Part shown: piece after piece, positions 10,891 through 23,056 of the stretch | Numbering within the stretch: the first letter of the stretch is position 1 | Layout: every line of letters begins with the position of its first letter | Source of the DNA: Rapana venosa | Lineage: Eukaryota; Mollusca; Gastropoda; Neogastropoda; Muricidae | Direction: 5' to 3' | Assembly: GCA_028751875.1 (NCBI GenBank) | Contig: CM054159.1 | Span: 12,550,658-12,614,657, forward strand | Length of the DNA: 64,000 nucleotides | Made by a program: the position numbers and the translations under genes | The notes under the pieces: generated by a model | What the model was told of the DNA's origin: nothing | The model's database searches: none | Seen by the model: only the letters and a program-made list of their open reading frames with translations

Positions 10891-13800
10891 TTTTTTGTAG
10901 CAGCTTATATGTCTGTAGAGTTCTTTAGCAAGATATTGTCTTGCTTTTAATCCCATCACTTACCCCCCACTCATAGAGCGAACAAAAAGGTGAGTTATAC
11001 TAGATTGAATTATGTGTTTTATGGAGAGGGGGGGGGGGGGGGGAAATATATATATATATATATTATTATATTGCCCCAATACAGACCAGCTAGTACCCTC
11101 ATGTATCCCAGTTAGGATGGTGTTTAGCTTCCATTGACAGAATTGGCTCAGAGGACTTTAACATTAGAGTTAGCAACTGACTAAAGTCATAGATATTGTT
11201 TCTGCAAGGGATGACAGTTTTGCTCATTAGAACAATCAGTTTCGCTGTTAAGTGGGTTGTTTTTTTTTTTTAAGAAAGTGTTAGGAAATAGATTCTATGG
11301 TGTGATTGAAAGAATTGATTGTGCCTTCCATTCCCAATAATTGTAAAATCTCATGCGAACTGCATTGATCATAAATATGTGCAACCACGGTTTTTACTGA
11401 AGACAGGCACACCATCTATCTAATACCTGAAGATGGAAAATGATTGTGTATAAGTTGTGTAAATCAGGTAATCCACCTATATAAGACCAAACAGACTTGT
11501 GAGTTCAAAGTGTTATTGTGGTTTTTGTAATATTTGAGTTTTCTGATCACAAAAGATTTGTTTTACTGAATCCTAAGCAAAGAGCGTAACACCATGACGA
11601 TGCGCCAACCTTTTTCTTGTCACAATATGATCGATCATCCATACTGATGTTTTTTCACAATACATTTTTGCCACTATGCCATTGAATGTATCTTTCCCAG
11701 AATGGTAGCATTTGATATTTGAGAGGGTTAGTGCCTGTTAAGTTTGAACTTGACATAATTGTTGATGAGAATTTTGGAATGAAATGGAGTTACAACCATG
11801 ATGTAGCTTTCATGGATAGCAGGGCAATAACCAAGAATGCCATAGAATACAGTTGTTTCACATGTGCAATGTGTCTGCACACAAAACCTTGATTAGCTGT
11901 GACAATTTTGAGATAATTTAAGAAATGCAAGTAGATACTGAATTTACATTTTAAAGATTTTTACTAAGGTTACCACTCACACACATACACAAACACATGC
12001 ACACACACACACACACACACACACGCCAAGATCTTGCTTAAGATTTAGAAAATAACATCTCAACACCTTTCATACCTACTGCTGCCTTACAGGATAAATA
12101 AAGTGTGAGATGTTCTGAACATGCCCCAGCCAGTGTAGTCACAGTAATCGGATGTTGTGTAAAGATATTAGGCTTGTCAGGTCAGGGAGTTTACCTTAAC
12201 CCAGGTCATGTGTTCTCCTCCGCTTTATAAAGACTGAGACCCAAATAATGGTTGAACCAGCTTGCCATATCTCCTGTGAATGCATTCTGCCCATCTTTCT
12301 GTTGAAGCGACATTTTGATCACAAAAAGAGGGACCCAGATCAGTCAGAGGAGAAAAAGGCTCACTGTGAAGAGTTTGAAATAACACAAAATAGAAGTAAG
12401 TCCACTCTGGATTGCTAATGGTATGAAAGATAAAAAGGCAGTCAGATAACTATTTAACCCTTTCAGTGCCTATAGGCTGTCAGCTGATGTGCTGTGTACA
12501 GTGCTTGCCCCAGTTCTGTAAGGCCACCCATTGATGTCATGCAGTTAGTCCACTTTTGATTGACACAATGGGTTTTTACAATCAAAATGATTGAAAATTA
12601 AGCCCAGGTTCAAAATCTCCATTGTTCTTCTGCGTTCTCTGGTGAATCCTCATTCTTGTTTTTCTTTCTTTGGGAAACACCTCTTGACATTTTTCTTTGG
12701 CACTGAAAGGGTTAATGAATAAAACTGAACTGTTAGAATGTTGTTGTGAATGGTAGTTTGCATATTATATATGAAAGATTTCAATCTTAGGTGCTTTGAA
12801 TTGATTTTATGATCAAGGCTCAGCTCTTTAAACTTGATTTTAATTATTAGAGTAATGGGAGTGTTTTGCTTTTTGTTATTGGTGAATTAGCTTGGTCGTT
12901 TGAGAAAATGACTTATTGATATGTGTTGTTGTTGATTATAGAGTGCTTTATTTTAAGAAGTGTTATTAGAAACTAATTACTGATACTTGATCTTGTGTAG
13001 CAGTGTTATCTTGAGTTAGGTAGTATCAGCAGTTTTCTTTTGTCTGTGCACTGGCTCTGTCACTTTTTCATCCTCTGCTCATTTCTAGTTGGAGTCCACT
13101 TTTCTTGGGTGGGGGTGGGGGGGGGGGATGCTTTTGATTATTTAAAACCATTATATTCTTTTGATTAAAGCTTGCTTTACGCTTTATATTGCTCTGTGGT
13201 TTTTTATTTTTGATGTTTTCATAGTTGTTGTTGTTGATGTTGTTCATCATCAGTAGCTTGGAAGTATGTGTTAGATGAATTTAGTGGGTTTTGGAGTGTT
13301 GTCAAACTTGTAATGTTTTGAAGTGTGTGTGTGTGTTTTTCATCATGATGTGTTCTTAAATATTGTATCGGTAACCATCCTGTTATTTTGTAGATTTTAA
13401 ATGTTCCTACTGCTGCAATTCATATATACTTTTTAAATGAGTCAGTCATGCAGATGAGTTTTTAATTATCAAAATTGACATTTCTCCTTCATTTTACTGA
13501 TTTGATTGTTGTTGTCTTTTTTATTGTAAATGTGTTCTGATTCAAGAAGCATTTTTTACTTCTTCTTTTTTTCTTTTCTTTTTTTGGGTCATGACTTACG
13601 GATTTTTAGTGAATGAAAGTATCTAACAACCCTTTCATACCTATGCATTTTGATGTCAGTACAAGCTCATATTGAATGTTATGATCTGTTGTGTTTGTGA
13701 TTGGTGTCGGCAACTGTATGCAGAGGAGAATGAAAGCAAGAGTAAAAGTAGCAATAATAAACATCAACTAAAAAAAAAAAGTACAAAAAAATCTCAATGG

Positions 13801-14254
13801 TATTATGGTGTTGAATTTGGTGTTTTATAAGTCTTTAATATCTTCTGTTTGTTCTTACTCTGTGTGTGTGTTGTGTGTGTGTGTGTACGCGCACGCGCTT
13901 TCCTTTGGTACTGTCCCTGACAGTGATGACATATGTCTCTGTATGAAATGCAGGCTGACCTCACAAGGGAGAGGACATTGCCAGAAGTGTGGGTGTAACC
14001 CCCCTTTTTTTTTTTTTAAATTCTCTATCTGTTTTTGTTTTTGTTTTCTTTCTCATTCTTTGGCTACAGCTCCAAGGTTCACCAATAATGAGATTTTTGC
14101 ATATGCAACCATTCTCCACAACCCCCCCCCCACCCACCCACACACACACACACACACCAACATTTAGGTAGCCACATTCCAACTTTGGGGATGGTGTCTA
14201 AGCAAAACACCTGTGTGCTTGTGGATTTGGGGTTTTTTTTAGAATCGTGTCTTT
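10891..14254. other. Intergenic, simple repeats only
   Basis: About 3.4 kb without a supported gene. It holds a G run plus (AT)n at 11030-11065, (AC)n at about 11975-12025, a G run at 13109-13128, (GT)n at 13860-13890 and (AC)n at 14123-14157. The open frames over the microsatellites are low complexity. Confidence 0.5.
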
Positions 14255-14345
14255 CATTTTCTCTGGCACAAAATGGCCTACTCTTTTAAAAGGCGGAACA
14301 GGTTTTTAATGTGTGCGCAAGATGTTTTTGCATACATTTGTGCAG
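14255..14345 (-). mobile_element. SINE-A fragment (minus)
   Basis: A diverged body fragment with 'ctggcacaaaatggcctact', a 'gcggaacagg' block and 'gtgtgcgcaagatg'. Neither tail nor head is recognisable. Confidence 0.6.
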
Positions 14346-14499
14346 GGTTTGAAGATTCCGACATTCACAGCGCGCAAATCCAGCATAACTCAGTCAAGGG
14401 TCCAGGACCCAGTGTTATAGTTAGCTAGCCCAGTCCAAGTGCTGCCAGTTTGTGCTATAGTTATCATGAGCTGGGATAGAATGGATAGCAGCTGAGAGT

Positions 14500-14797
14500 A
14501 GCTGAAAGTGGGAGAAACCGACAGCTGTGCATTCAGTTTAATTTTATCAGCAAACTGGGAAGGAAAGGTAAAGTCAGAAATCAAACCCAGAACCCGACAG
14601 CTGAAAGTGGGGGAACTGACAGCTGTGTATTCAGTTTAATTTTATCAGCAAACTGGGAAGGAAAGGTAAAGTCAGAAATCAAACCCAGAACCCGACAGCT
14701 GAAAGTGGGGGAACTGACAGCTGTGTATTCAGTTTAATTTTATGCACAAACTGGGAAGGAAAGGTAAAGTCAGAAATCAAACCCAGAACCCCACAGG
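14500..14797. repeat. 98-99 bp tandem repeat, 3 copies, SINE-E derived
   Basis: 'gctgaaagtggg' starts at 14501, 14600 and 14698. Each unit contains in reverse orientation a B-box-like 'gggttctgggtttgatttc' and 'ctttccttcccagtttg', which match the SINE-E head and body junction at about 51363-51410. The second and third units are nearly identical. Confidence 0.8.
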
Positions 14798-15104
14798 TTG
14801 GGTGGGGAGGGGAGAGGGGGCGGGATATGAAACCATGTAGCATCCATGGATTCTTTGAGAATCCAAAGTGCTAGCACCCAATCCGTAACCTTGGTCTAGT
14901 GGACAGAATCTCACAACCTTCAATCCCTTGCTTTCTGGACAGAACTGAAGTGTAACTGCTAGACCATAGAGCAGCTGCTGCTGCTGCTGCCTTGCTGTTT
15001 GCTTCATTCCAGTGTCCCCTACATTCTAATACAAACCAAACTCTGCAGTCCGCAGGGCTGTTAACAACAAGACTGGATTGGATTGAAACTCTCGCTGATG
15101 GGAA

Positions 15105-15775
15105 TGCCAGGGGAACCTGTCAGTATAAATAGCATCCCCCACCTTCTGGAAATTCCCTCTTTTCTATCCCTCTCTTTGTTCCTTTTCTTCCTGCCATCTT
15201 CTTGTCTCCCCAGTGGGGGATGCCAGCGGCCTGTCAATATAAATAACATCCCCCCCACCCCCCCAAAAAATAAAAAACATCCCCACCTGGAAATTCTGTG
15301 CTAGGAATTCCCTCTTTTTCTATCCCTTTCTTTGTTTCTACCGTGTTCCTTTTCTTCTTCGGATGAGACTATAAACCGAGGTCCCGTGTTCAACGCATGC
15401 AAAACATCTTGCGCACACGTTAAATCCTGTTCCGCTGTTCGAAAGAGTAGGCCATTGTGTGCCGGTGGAAACAGATGACAAAATTTACAAAACCGCATAC
15501 ACACGCATAAAAAAAAATATCCGCTATATAAATCCCATACCGGTACATTATTATTATTATTATTATTATTTCTTATCTTCTTCTTGTCTATATTCTGCCT
15601 TCTGGTCCATTCTCCTGCCTTTTTTCCCCAGAAAGACTTAAGATAATCCTCTCCCATGAGGCGTTGGGCCTGACTTGCCAGGTGCATTAACAGCAGCCCA
15701 ACGCATTTTCGCTCATATGACAGACAACACAATTGTTGTCATCTGAGCATTCAACAAAGACTGATTGAAATTCAG
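15105..15775 (-). repeat. Dispersed repeat family F, copy 3, interrupted (minus)
   Basis: Reverse-complement match to 10598-10890: 'ggaattccctctttt.ctat', 'cttgtcta.attctgccttct' and 'ggtccattctcctgcc' in that order, ending with the 'cagacaac' region. The left part is partly duplicated ('cagtataaatagcatccccc' and 'caatataaataacatccccc'). A SINE-A fragment at 15358-15575 splits the copy. Confidence 0.7.
15358..15575 (+). mobile_element. SINE-A 5'-truncated copy nested in family F (plus)
   Basis: Starts within the body at 'ttcggatgagactataaacc' and continues through 'catcttgcgcacacgttaaa' and 'gtgtgccggtggaaacagat'. It ends in a 'ccgctatataaatccc' stretch and (ATT)n at 15547-15570. That terminus resembles the LINE ends at 5300 and 35890 more than the usual SINE-A tail. 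Family F sequence resumes at once on both sides. Confidence 0.8.
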
Positions 15776-15839
15776 CTTCTTTTGTCACATGGGGATCTTG
15801 CTCCTGCTAGTTTGATGTAATACTGTTAGCAACAGACAA

Positions 15840-16045
15840 CTGTATCAAGCCCAGTGTGCCAACCCACACAGAACATCTTGCACACACACGTTAAATCCTG
15901 TTCCACTTTTCGTAAAAGTAGGCTATTGTGTGCCGGTGAGAACAGATGACAGAATTCACAAAACCGCATACACACGGAGACTGGATAATTTTTAAAAAGC
16001 GCATGAATGCTTATTCCATTATCCTCAAAATAAAAGATAAATAAA
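15840..16045 (+). mobile_element. SINE-A 3' part (plus)
   Basis: Contains 'acatcttgcacacacacgtt', 'gtgtgccggtgagaacagat' and the standard tail 'tattccattatcctcaaaat' followed by an AT-rich end. The tRNA head is absent. Confidence 0.8.
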
Positions 16046-16130
16046 CAGGGCAATGTTGGTAGTGTTCCTTAGTTAGAATTCTAACTACAGACACTAACCA
16101 CTGTGCCACAACACCTGACCACAGTGGAAT

Positions 16131-16505
16131 ACGTGACGGACGCTATAGCCGAGTGGTTAAGACCGTTCGACTTCAATCAACCCACTGGGTCCATGAAGTC
16201 GTGGGTTCGAGTCTTGGCAGCGTCGGGTGAATTAAGGGTGAGGATTTTTACGATCTCCCATGTCATCTTCAAGTGCAGATCTGCCAGTGCCTTAATTTAC
16301 TTCGTGCAAATTAACGTGCAAAAGATCAAATATGAACGTTAAAGATCCCATCAATCATGTCAGCGTTTGGTAGATTACCGAAATATACAAATACCCAGCA
16401 TGCATCCATGAAGTCAGAATGCAGCTACCTTCATGATGAACAAAAACGGTGGCATTCGTAAAATCTCACAATTGGAGCCGTAGCCAAGGATCAAACAAGC
16501 ACACC
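16131..16505 (+). mobile_element. SINE-C, full head plus 3' module (plus)
   Basis: The head begins GACGGACGCTATAGCCGAGTG (A box TAGCCGAGTGG) and has box B GGTTCGAGTC. The long spacer between the arms looks like a Ser/Leu-type tRNA with an extra arm. The body is 'ggtgaattaagggtgaggat', then 'tgtcagcgtttggtagatta'. From about 16408 it carries the same 'atgaagtcagaatgcagcta' module found after SINE-A and SINE-E. Confidence 0.82.
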
Positions 16506-18464
16506 AAAAAACAAAACAAAAAAAGCAACTCCCCCAAAAAAACCCTTAACATAAAAAGGTAGCTGGGTTGGAGCATGTTGGCCGACAGGTAGGTTAGACA
16601 AACAGCAAACGACTTAGCCCAAGGCAGGACTTCCAAAAAATGCATCTTTATTATTATTATTATTTTATTTTTATCATTATATTACACCAAAAAACACATC
16701 TCAAGCAGACTGTTTCACAGTTCAGGTGACCCTGTCTGGGGAGGGGTAGGGGGCAGGCTAGCCGAATAATAAGAGTGTTACAACTTGTGATCTGTCTGAA
16801 TGATGTGTCTGTGTGATGAGACTTTTGCTCTGGAGTTGCCATTGTATTTCATCAAACTTTCTCTCCCCTAAACAGTGGGGTCTTGATTGATCAGCCTGTC
16901 TGCCACATCAGGTCATCAGAAGCTGGCCAAAATCGGAAGAGCAAGCATTCACTGTTCCCATGATTTCCATCTCCACTACCACAGGCCAAAGTTGTCTGCC
17001 TTTAATCTCTGTTCACACTACTTTACAATTGTAGAGTTTCTCCAAAGTGCTGAAGACAAGCATTCCCAATCAAAAATTATGTCAGAGCACTTAACCATGG
17101 AGGACAGGATTCTATACAGGACAAAGGAGACTGTCTTCTTGATTTCTGTGCCATAGCCATGATGGGTGGGATTCAGAGTGTCTGCAGGTCTCCTCCTGTG
17201 CTTGTGACTCTGCAAGAGGTAGGCCTATCTGCCAGCCTCAGCCGACATATCTTCTCTTCAGAGCAGCCCATAACCTGCGAACCCTCTTGGGTGAAAGGTG
17301 CCGAGAACTAGTTTTGTTGTAGCTCAGGTTGTCCACGCCTGTGCCGCACTTGACACAGCTTGAGACTTCCCACCTTGCCCCATGTCCTCATTAAGAGAAG
17401 ACCACTGTGGATGTGCAACTTCGGAGTTCACTCCCAACACACCAGAGTGAGATATAGATAGATAGATAGATAGATTGATAGATATAGGGGATTGTCATCA
17501 AGATGGTCAAGCTCTCCACCCAAATGGTATGAAAATGGGAAAAAAACAACAACAAAACCCAACTGATAGCCATCATGGAGACGGAGGAATACTCTTTATT
17601 GCCTTTTGACGATGCCTGATAGCCTACAACATACTGGGCTATAACCAAGATGTTGCCCCAAGCAGGGGACATGCTGTGTCTGAGGCCAGGCAGAATTGGT
17701 GACACCTGGGCAGAGCTGCCCGAAGTTTCATGGCACGTGTGTCCGTGGTTTTTTGGTTTGTTTTTGCTTTTTCTTGTTCCTGTCATGGTCTCTGTTTGCT
17801 GTTTTGTTGGGGTTTTTTTTTGCAGCTGAGTAATGATATAGTAACACTGGTTTTGACACATGATGTCTGTTTTACAGTGTTACTGAGATTTCACTTTGGC
17901 CCTTTTTCTGCTTCAGTTTTTTCTTCTTCTTTTAAAGACTGGTATTGTAGCTTTTCTTACATTGTTTTGTAACCATGATACAATAAAACTTAATAAATGT
18001 CTAAATATAGTCTAAATGTATTTCAAATAGGGTGGTATTCAGATTGTAATGTGTGCTTGATTTCAATCATTTATAGCTTGTATTTCTGCAAATGTTTGAA
18101 AAGAAAAGCCCGTTTCTTTTCTCTTGGTTTAGTTAAACAAAAGTTAGTATATTATTTCCACATTTTCTTGAAAAGAAATCAGTCCACGATGATACAAAAA
18201 TGTCGTACTATTTGCTTATGCTGTGTACACTATGTTGGATTGAATAATGATATTAAAAACTAACAACACGAATTTGGCAGCTGGAACAGGGTGACTGGGG
18301 TCCTGGGCAGGTCATGTTTTAAAAGGACAACATCTGAACCTATGGATTGGGTCTGGGAGTCAAGAGTACCCCTGGCTGACCTAAGTGAAAGAAGATAGAG
18401 AAGCTGAGCCTAGCACTGCTTGTTTATTTTATTATTTTTATTTTGTATTTATTTATTCTTTTAT
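16506..18464. other. Intergenic, nothing recognised
   Basis: About 2 kb with short (ATT)n at 16650-16665 and (GATA)n at about 17452-17478. A 156-codon open frame on the minus strand (17391-17861) shows no recognisable motif and includes the microsatellite, so I do not call it. Confidence 0.45.
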
Positions 18465-18668
18465 ATCGAGGATAATGGAATAAGCACTCATGTGCTTTTT
18501 TTTTACATCCAGTCCCCGTGTGTATATGCAGTTTTGTAAATTTTGTCATCTGTTTCCACTGGCACACAATGGCCTTCTCTTCCAAAAAGCGGAACAGGAT
18601 TTAACGTGTGCCCAAGATGTTCTGCATGGGTTGGAACACGGCCTGGGTTTATTGTCTCATCGGAAGGT
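18465..18668 (-). mobile_element. SINE-A, head missing (minus)
   Basis: Starts with the tail 'atcgaggataatggaataag' and runs through the body to 'tctcatcggaagg'. The sequence after 18668 is unrelated, so the tRNA head is absent. Confidence 0.82.
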
Positions 18669-18697
18669 TGTCAGTTAATGTGACATCAGCTGTGCCT

Positions 18698-19067
18698 GGG
18701 CTTTTTCAGTTCAAATCTTATTTTCTTAATTAATGCCCAAAAGTAATTTTTTATGTGAAAGATTATAAAAGAAAAAAAGACTGTAACAGTGGGAAAGCAA
18801 TGCTTGTGATTTTACTCTGTGGGAAATATGTGCCTTATACTTTTCTGTCAGTGTGAGAAATCTCTGGTTATTCATTTTCACAGGGCTTTTTCAGTTCAGA
18901 TCTTATTTTCTTAATTAATGCCCAAAAGTAATTTTTTATGTGAAAGATTATAAAAGAAAAAAAGACTGTAACAGTGGGAAAGCAATGCTTGTGATTTTAC
19001 TCTGTGGGAAATATGTGCCTGATACTTTTCTGTCAGTGTGAGAAGTCTCTGGTTATTCATTTTCACA
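18698..19067. repeat. 185-bp tandem duplication
   Basis: Two copies, 18698-18882 and 18883-19067, are nearly identical. I see only a few single-base differences, for example 'cagttcaaatc' versus 'cagttcagatc'. There is no coding content. The near identity implies a recent duplication or an assembly duplicate. Confidence 0.9.
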
Positions 19068-19343
19068 GGGTTACTTCCTCCATCATTTCAATTCAGATAG
19101 CAAGAAACGTAGGCGTGTGTGGCAGAGTGCTTTTTCCTCCTCTATTTATAGGCTATATGCCCCTGTTGTCCCTTTAAACATGGTGATTATAGGCCATTCA
19201 CTGTGTGTGCTCTTTATCTAGCTAACAACCTTCGGTTCATAATCAGTGATAGCACTGACATCCCAGCCACTTTGAATGGGGGGAAAAAACAACATGAAGC
19301 TTCAGTGTAGAATATGTCAAAATGGAATATGACTCGATGTCTA

Positions 19344-19655
19344 ATGTTAAAGGTGCCCCATAACCTATGCAGTGGTAGTGGAGTAAGGCATCAGAGACCT
19401 CAACTTCTCTAGGGGCCAGCATATTGAGGGCGGCGCCCATCTCCTCTCCCTCGCTGCTTTACCTTCCCTGACCCTAAAGAGGGCAGGTAGCCTACCCATT
19501 AATTTTAGGCCCCTACAGCTGGGTGAACTGGGGGACTGTACTGAAGCCAAGGCGCGCAAACGGTCGCCCATCCAAAATGGTAATCACGCTCCATGCTGCC
19601 TAACCTTGGCTGGGGGAAAGCGAGTGCTCTGACCACTGAGCTATCCCGTCCCCTC
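19344..19655 (-). mobile_element. SINE-B, tRNA/5S-like head (minus)
   Basis: Read on the minus strand it starts GGGACGGGATAGCTCAGTGG (A box), followed by 'cagagcactcgctttccccc' and then a 5S-rRNA-like block (TTAGGCAGCATGG..., then a degenerate form of ACTTGGATGGGTGA). The body includes 'cccagttcacccagctgtag' and 'gcgagggagaggagatgggc', and the tail is 'cacctttaac'. A short direct repeat CTCGATGT flanks it (19333-19340 and 19653-19660), a possible target-site duplication. Confidence 0.82.
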
Positions 19656-19842
19656 GATGTTCAAGGGGATGGTCAAAATGAAGCCATGACTTTGTGTTTC
19701 TGGCAAAACAAATACTGGGGAACTTTCATTAATTATAAGACTCTAGCCACCTGAGCCAGTAAAGTTCAGTGATTGGTATTTCGCTAGGAACAAAATTGAA
19801 CATAATCATACACCATTAAATTTTATCTGCTAAATGCTTCGC

Positions 19843-19883
<41 letters not shown>

Positions 19884-20089
19884 AAAAAGTGCTTCTTTCT
19901 GTTTAAAGTGATTTAATTGTGTAGGCTACTATGAGTGCCAGCTTCTAGTGATCTTTGTCAGGGCGTGCATTTTGCTCCTTGAAGAAAAGATATTACTGTT
20001 TAGACTGATTGTTTCTGTTATACTATAGTTAGGTGCTGTTAATCTTGTGTGTGTCGTGTCTCTCCCCCCCCACCCTCCCCAGCCCCCTT

Positions 20090-20231
20090 TGTGTGTTGTT
20101 TACTGTGTGAGTGTATAAGTATTGGGCTTATTTTAATTTTATTATCATATATATCCCTAAGGGCGAGGACTGGATGTGAAAAAGCACATGAGTGTTTGTT
20201 CATTATCCTCGAAATAAAAGATTTTGTCATT

Positions 20232-20240
<9 letters not shown>
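20090..20240 (+). mobile_element. LINE-like 3' end (plus)
   Basis: Contains 'gtgagtgtataagtattggg', 'atatccctaagggcgaggac', 'tggatgtgaaaaagcacatg' and 'tcattatcctcgaaataaaa', then 'gatttTGTCATTGTCAT' running into (CT)n. The last 70 bases match the SINE-A tail. The upstream part is not SINE-A but recurs at 20880 and, reversed, at 22180-22300. Confidence 0.7.

Positions 20241-20315
<75 letters not shown>
20237..20315. repeat. (CT)n microsatellite
   Basis: About 39 uninterrupted CT dinucleotides follow the retroelement tail immediately. Open frames over it (Ser-Leu and Arg-Glu repeats) are not genes. Confidence 0.95.
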
Positions 20316-20316
<1 letters not shown>

Positions 20317-20879
20317 ATCTAAAATGTTGATGGGATCGCATACTGTTTTGGGAATTATATATTGGACATTATCTCTGAAATACACACACACACACACACT
20401 CTGTCTCTGTCTCTGTCTCACCTTTTATCGTCTTGCTTATAGTTATAGTGTATCCTGATGAAGGATTCATATTTTATATTTTCAATACTTTATTGGACTT
20501 GCCTCTGTACTTAAGTTTTAATGAGTGCCCTATTTCAATATCTTATAGTTATGTGTAACAAGTATGTGTACCATTTGAGAATGTGTAGATGTTTATCTTT
20601 ATGACTTATTAAGTTTGGTTGTGTTATTTTTCTTGGCTCTGTTATTGTTCTTGTTGATGTTGTTTGTCTGTTTTTCTCTTTTTTATCGTCTTCTGTTGGT
20701 TTGGTTTTTCTTTCTCTTTTGTTTGTTTGTTTGTTTTGGTTAGGGTTTCTTTGGGGGGTGGAGGCGGGGGTGGGGGGTATTTTTAGGGTTTTCTTTTATT
20801 TGCTTGCTTTGGGGGGGGGGGGGGGGGGCGGTTGTTGGGGGGAGCTGTTTTGAAAAGGGTTATTTCCCCTTGTTTTTAT
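20316..20879. other. Intergenic, T/G-rich
   Basis: A short (AC)n lies at 20381-20399, and there are T-rich phrases and a G run at 20811-20828. This may be the 3' UTR of the retroelement ending at 21010, but I cannot recognise a reading frame. Confidence 0.4.
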
Positions 20880-21121
<242 letters not shown>

Positions 21122-21196
21122 TTTTAGTGAGGGTGCTTTGTCAGAATTTGATATCTGGTTTGTTTTGATGTTGATGTAACCTGAAAAAGTTCTCTG

Positions 21197-21232
<36 letters not shown>

Positions 21233-21499
21233 GCTTCTTGCTGTCTCCCCTCTATTTTACTTTATCCAATTTACTTAACTATAATCAGTGTATCAGTTTT
21301 CATGTTAATGGTCGATTCATTTGAGAATTATGTGTTTATTGCATGCATATCTCTTTTCTTTAAAAAAAAAAATTATGTATCTCTTGACATTAATGTTCAG
21401 CTCATTTGGGGATTATTTATTATTAAATATACACTTATCACTTTGTAAAAATCATGTTGTCTTTGTTGTCGTAGGGTTCTTTTCTCCTTGTTTTGTTGA

Positions 21500-21579
21500 T
21501 AGTCCCTAATCAGGGCAAGAACCAGATGGAAAAAAGTATTCTGCTACCCTTGAAAAATAAAGATTCATTCATTCATTCA

Positions 21580-21656
<77 letters not shown>

Positions 21657-21720
21657 AACACACACACACAAAACACCACACACACAACACACACACACAC
21701 ACACACACACACACTTCTTT
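21500..21720 (+). mobile_element. Retroelement 3' end with (ATTC)n tail plus microsatellites
   Basis: 'agtccctaatcagggcaaga', 'accagatggaaaaaagtatt' and 'gaaaaataaagATTCATTCATTC' have the same layout as the ends above, but the sequence is diverged. (TC)n at 21585-21652 and (AC)n to about 21714 follow. Confidence 0.55.
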
Positions 21721-21794
21721 TTTTTTTTTGGGGGGGGGGGGGGGGGGGATACACACAGGCGGCAGAGGGTTTTTTTTTGTGGGTTAAAAAAAAA

Positions 21795-22082
21795 TCGAGG
21801 ATAATGGAATCAGCACTCATGTGCTTTTTTTTACACCCAGTGTGTATGCAGTTTTGTACATTTTGTCATCCGTTCCCACCGGCACACAATGGCCTACTCT
21901 TCCGAAAAGCGGAACGGGTTTTAACGTGTGCGCAATGGGGATAAAAAAGGATAATGTTCCGAAGGGTTTTTGGGGAGAGTGGAGTCAGCACTGATGTTAA
22001 CTGCAGAGGAAAAATCCTCTTGAACGGGAATCGAACCCGGGTCAGCAGATCACGAGCGCATTACGCTAACCACCAGGCTAGC

Positions 22083-22086
<4 letters not shown>
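21795..22086 (-). mobile_element. SINE-A (minus)
   Basis: Tail 'atcgaggataatggaatcag', body with 'ccgttcccaccggcacacaa', and a reversed head with GGGTTCGATTCC as B box and 'agcctggtggttagcg' as A box. The middle is shortened where 'gtgcgcaatggggataaaaa' replaces the usual 'gcaagatgttctgcgtgcg' block. (AG)n follows the 5' end. Confidence 0.85.

Positions 22087-22163
<77 letters not shown>
22086..22163. repeat. (AG)n microsatellite
   Basis: About 78 bp of almost pure AG repeat lies between the minus-strand SINE-A and a minus-strand LINE-like 3' end. Confidence 0.93.
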
Positions 22164-22166
<3 letters not shown>

Positions 22167-22179
22167 CCAATGACAAATT

Positions 22180-22300
22180 CTTTTAGTTCGAGGATAATGA
22201 ATAAACACTCATGTTGTTTTTTTTAGGGATATACATGATAATAAAATAAAAAATAAGCCCAATACTAATGCACTCACACAGTAAACGAAAAAATAAATAC
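22180..22300 (-). mobile_element. LINE-like 3' end (minus)
   Basis: Reverse complement of the 20100-20240 end: 'caatgacaaattcttttag', 'tcgaggataatgaataaaca', 'agggatatacatgataataa' and 'aagcccaatactaatgcact'. Its microsatellite tail (AG)n lies on the correct, 3', side. Confidence 0.7.
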
Positions 22301-22319
22301 CCCCACACACAAAACCATA

Positions 22320-22329
22320 AACACCACCG

Positions 22330-22375
<46 letters not shown>

Positions 22376-22671
22376 GAGAGAGAGAGGAGAGAGAGAGTAA
22401 TAGAAGAAAGCAAAACATAACAAAACAAACAAAACCCACAGAAACAACAACAACAACAAAATCGCAAGGAAACCAAGAGCAAAGTAAAAGCAGCAACAAC
22501 AAGGGGAGAGGGGACAATAAAATAATCCCCCCCCCAAAAAAAAAAAACCCCAAAAAAACAACCCAACAACAACACAACAACAAACACACACACAAAAAGC
22601 AACAACAAGCAAGCAAACAACATACAAACAAAAACACAACGACAAAACAATCCAACAACAAAAACCATAAC

Positions 22672-22736
<65 letters not shown>

Positions 22737-22742
22737 GGGGGG
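22320..22742. repeat. Low-complexity A/C-rich block with (AG)n and (AC)n
   Basis: (AG)n at 22334-22397, CAA-rich sequence at 22430-22670, and (AC)n at about 22673-22720 followed by (AG)n and a G run. Three overlapping minus-strand open frames of 170-184 codons are Cys/Val/Phe-rich translations of this block and are not genes. Confidence 0.85.
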
Positions 22743-22974
22743 GGGGGGGATTCCAATATGCATAAAATGTTTATTGTCTCATCCACATTTTTTTTTCATC
22801 ATCGAAAGACTTGCTTCCAGACCACCACTGAAGGTCTAATGGACGGGGTAAAAGTTCGGACATGATCAATAAACTAAACTGACTAAAGTAGGAGGCCTAT
22901 GGCAAGATTTTAATTTTACACACACACACACACACACACACAGAGGAGGGCAGGATGGAAAAAGTTGTAGGCCT

Positions 22975-23040
22975 ATAAACTTAATCTTTTACCCCCAATA
23001 AAGATCATTTTGACTTGACTTGACTTGACTTGGCTTGACA
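22975..23040 (+). mobile_element. Retroelement 3' end with (TTGAC)n tail
   Basis: 'cccccaataaagatcatttt' is followed by five or six TTGAC/TTGGC units, a typical LINE-like terminus with a short tandem tail. Nothing upstream is recognisable. Confidence 0.4.
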
Positions 23041-23056
23041 ACACACACACACACAC

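Noticed and set aside
16131..16215. Functional Ser/Leu tRNA gene
   Set aside because: Arms do not pair cleanly, the spacer is too long for a canonical cloverleaf, and a SINE body follows. It is a tRNA-derived SINE head.
17391..17861. 156-codon minus-strand ORF
   Set aside because: It includes a GATA microsatellite and a hydrophobic low-complexity part, with no family resemblance or splice context.
22209..22786. Overlapping minus-strand ORFs of 170-184 codons rich in Cys, Val and Phe
   Set aside because: They are translations of (AC)n, (AG)n and CAA-rich low-complexity DNA in all three frames, with no domain.
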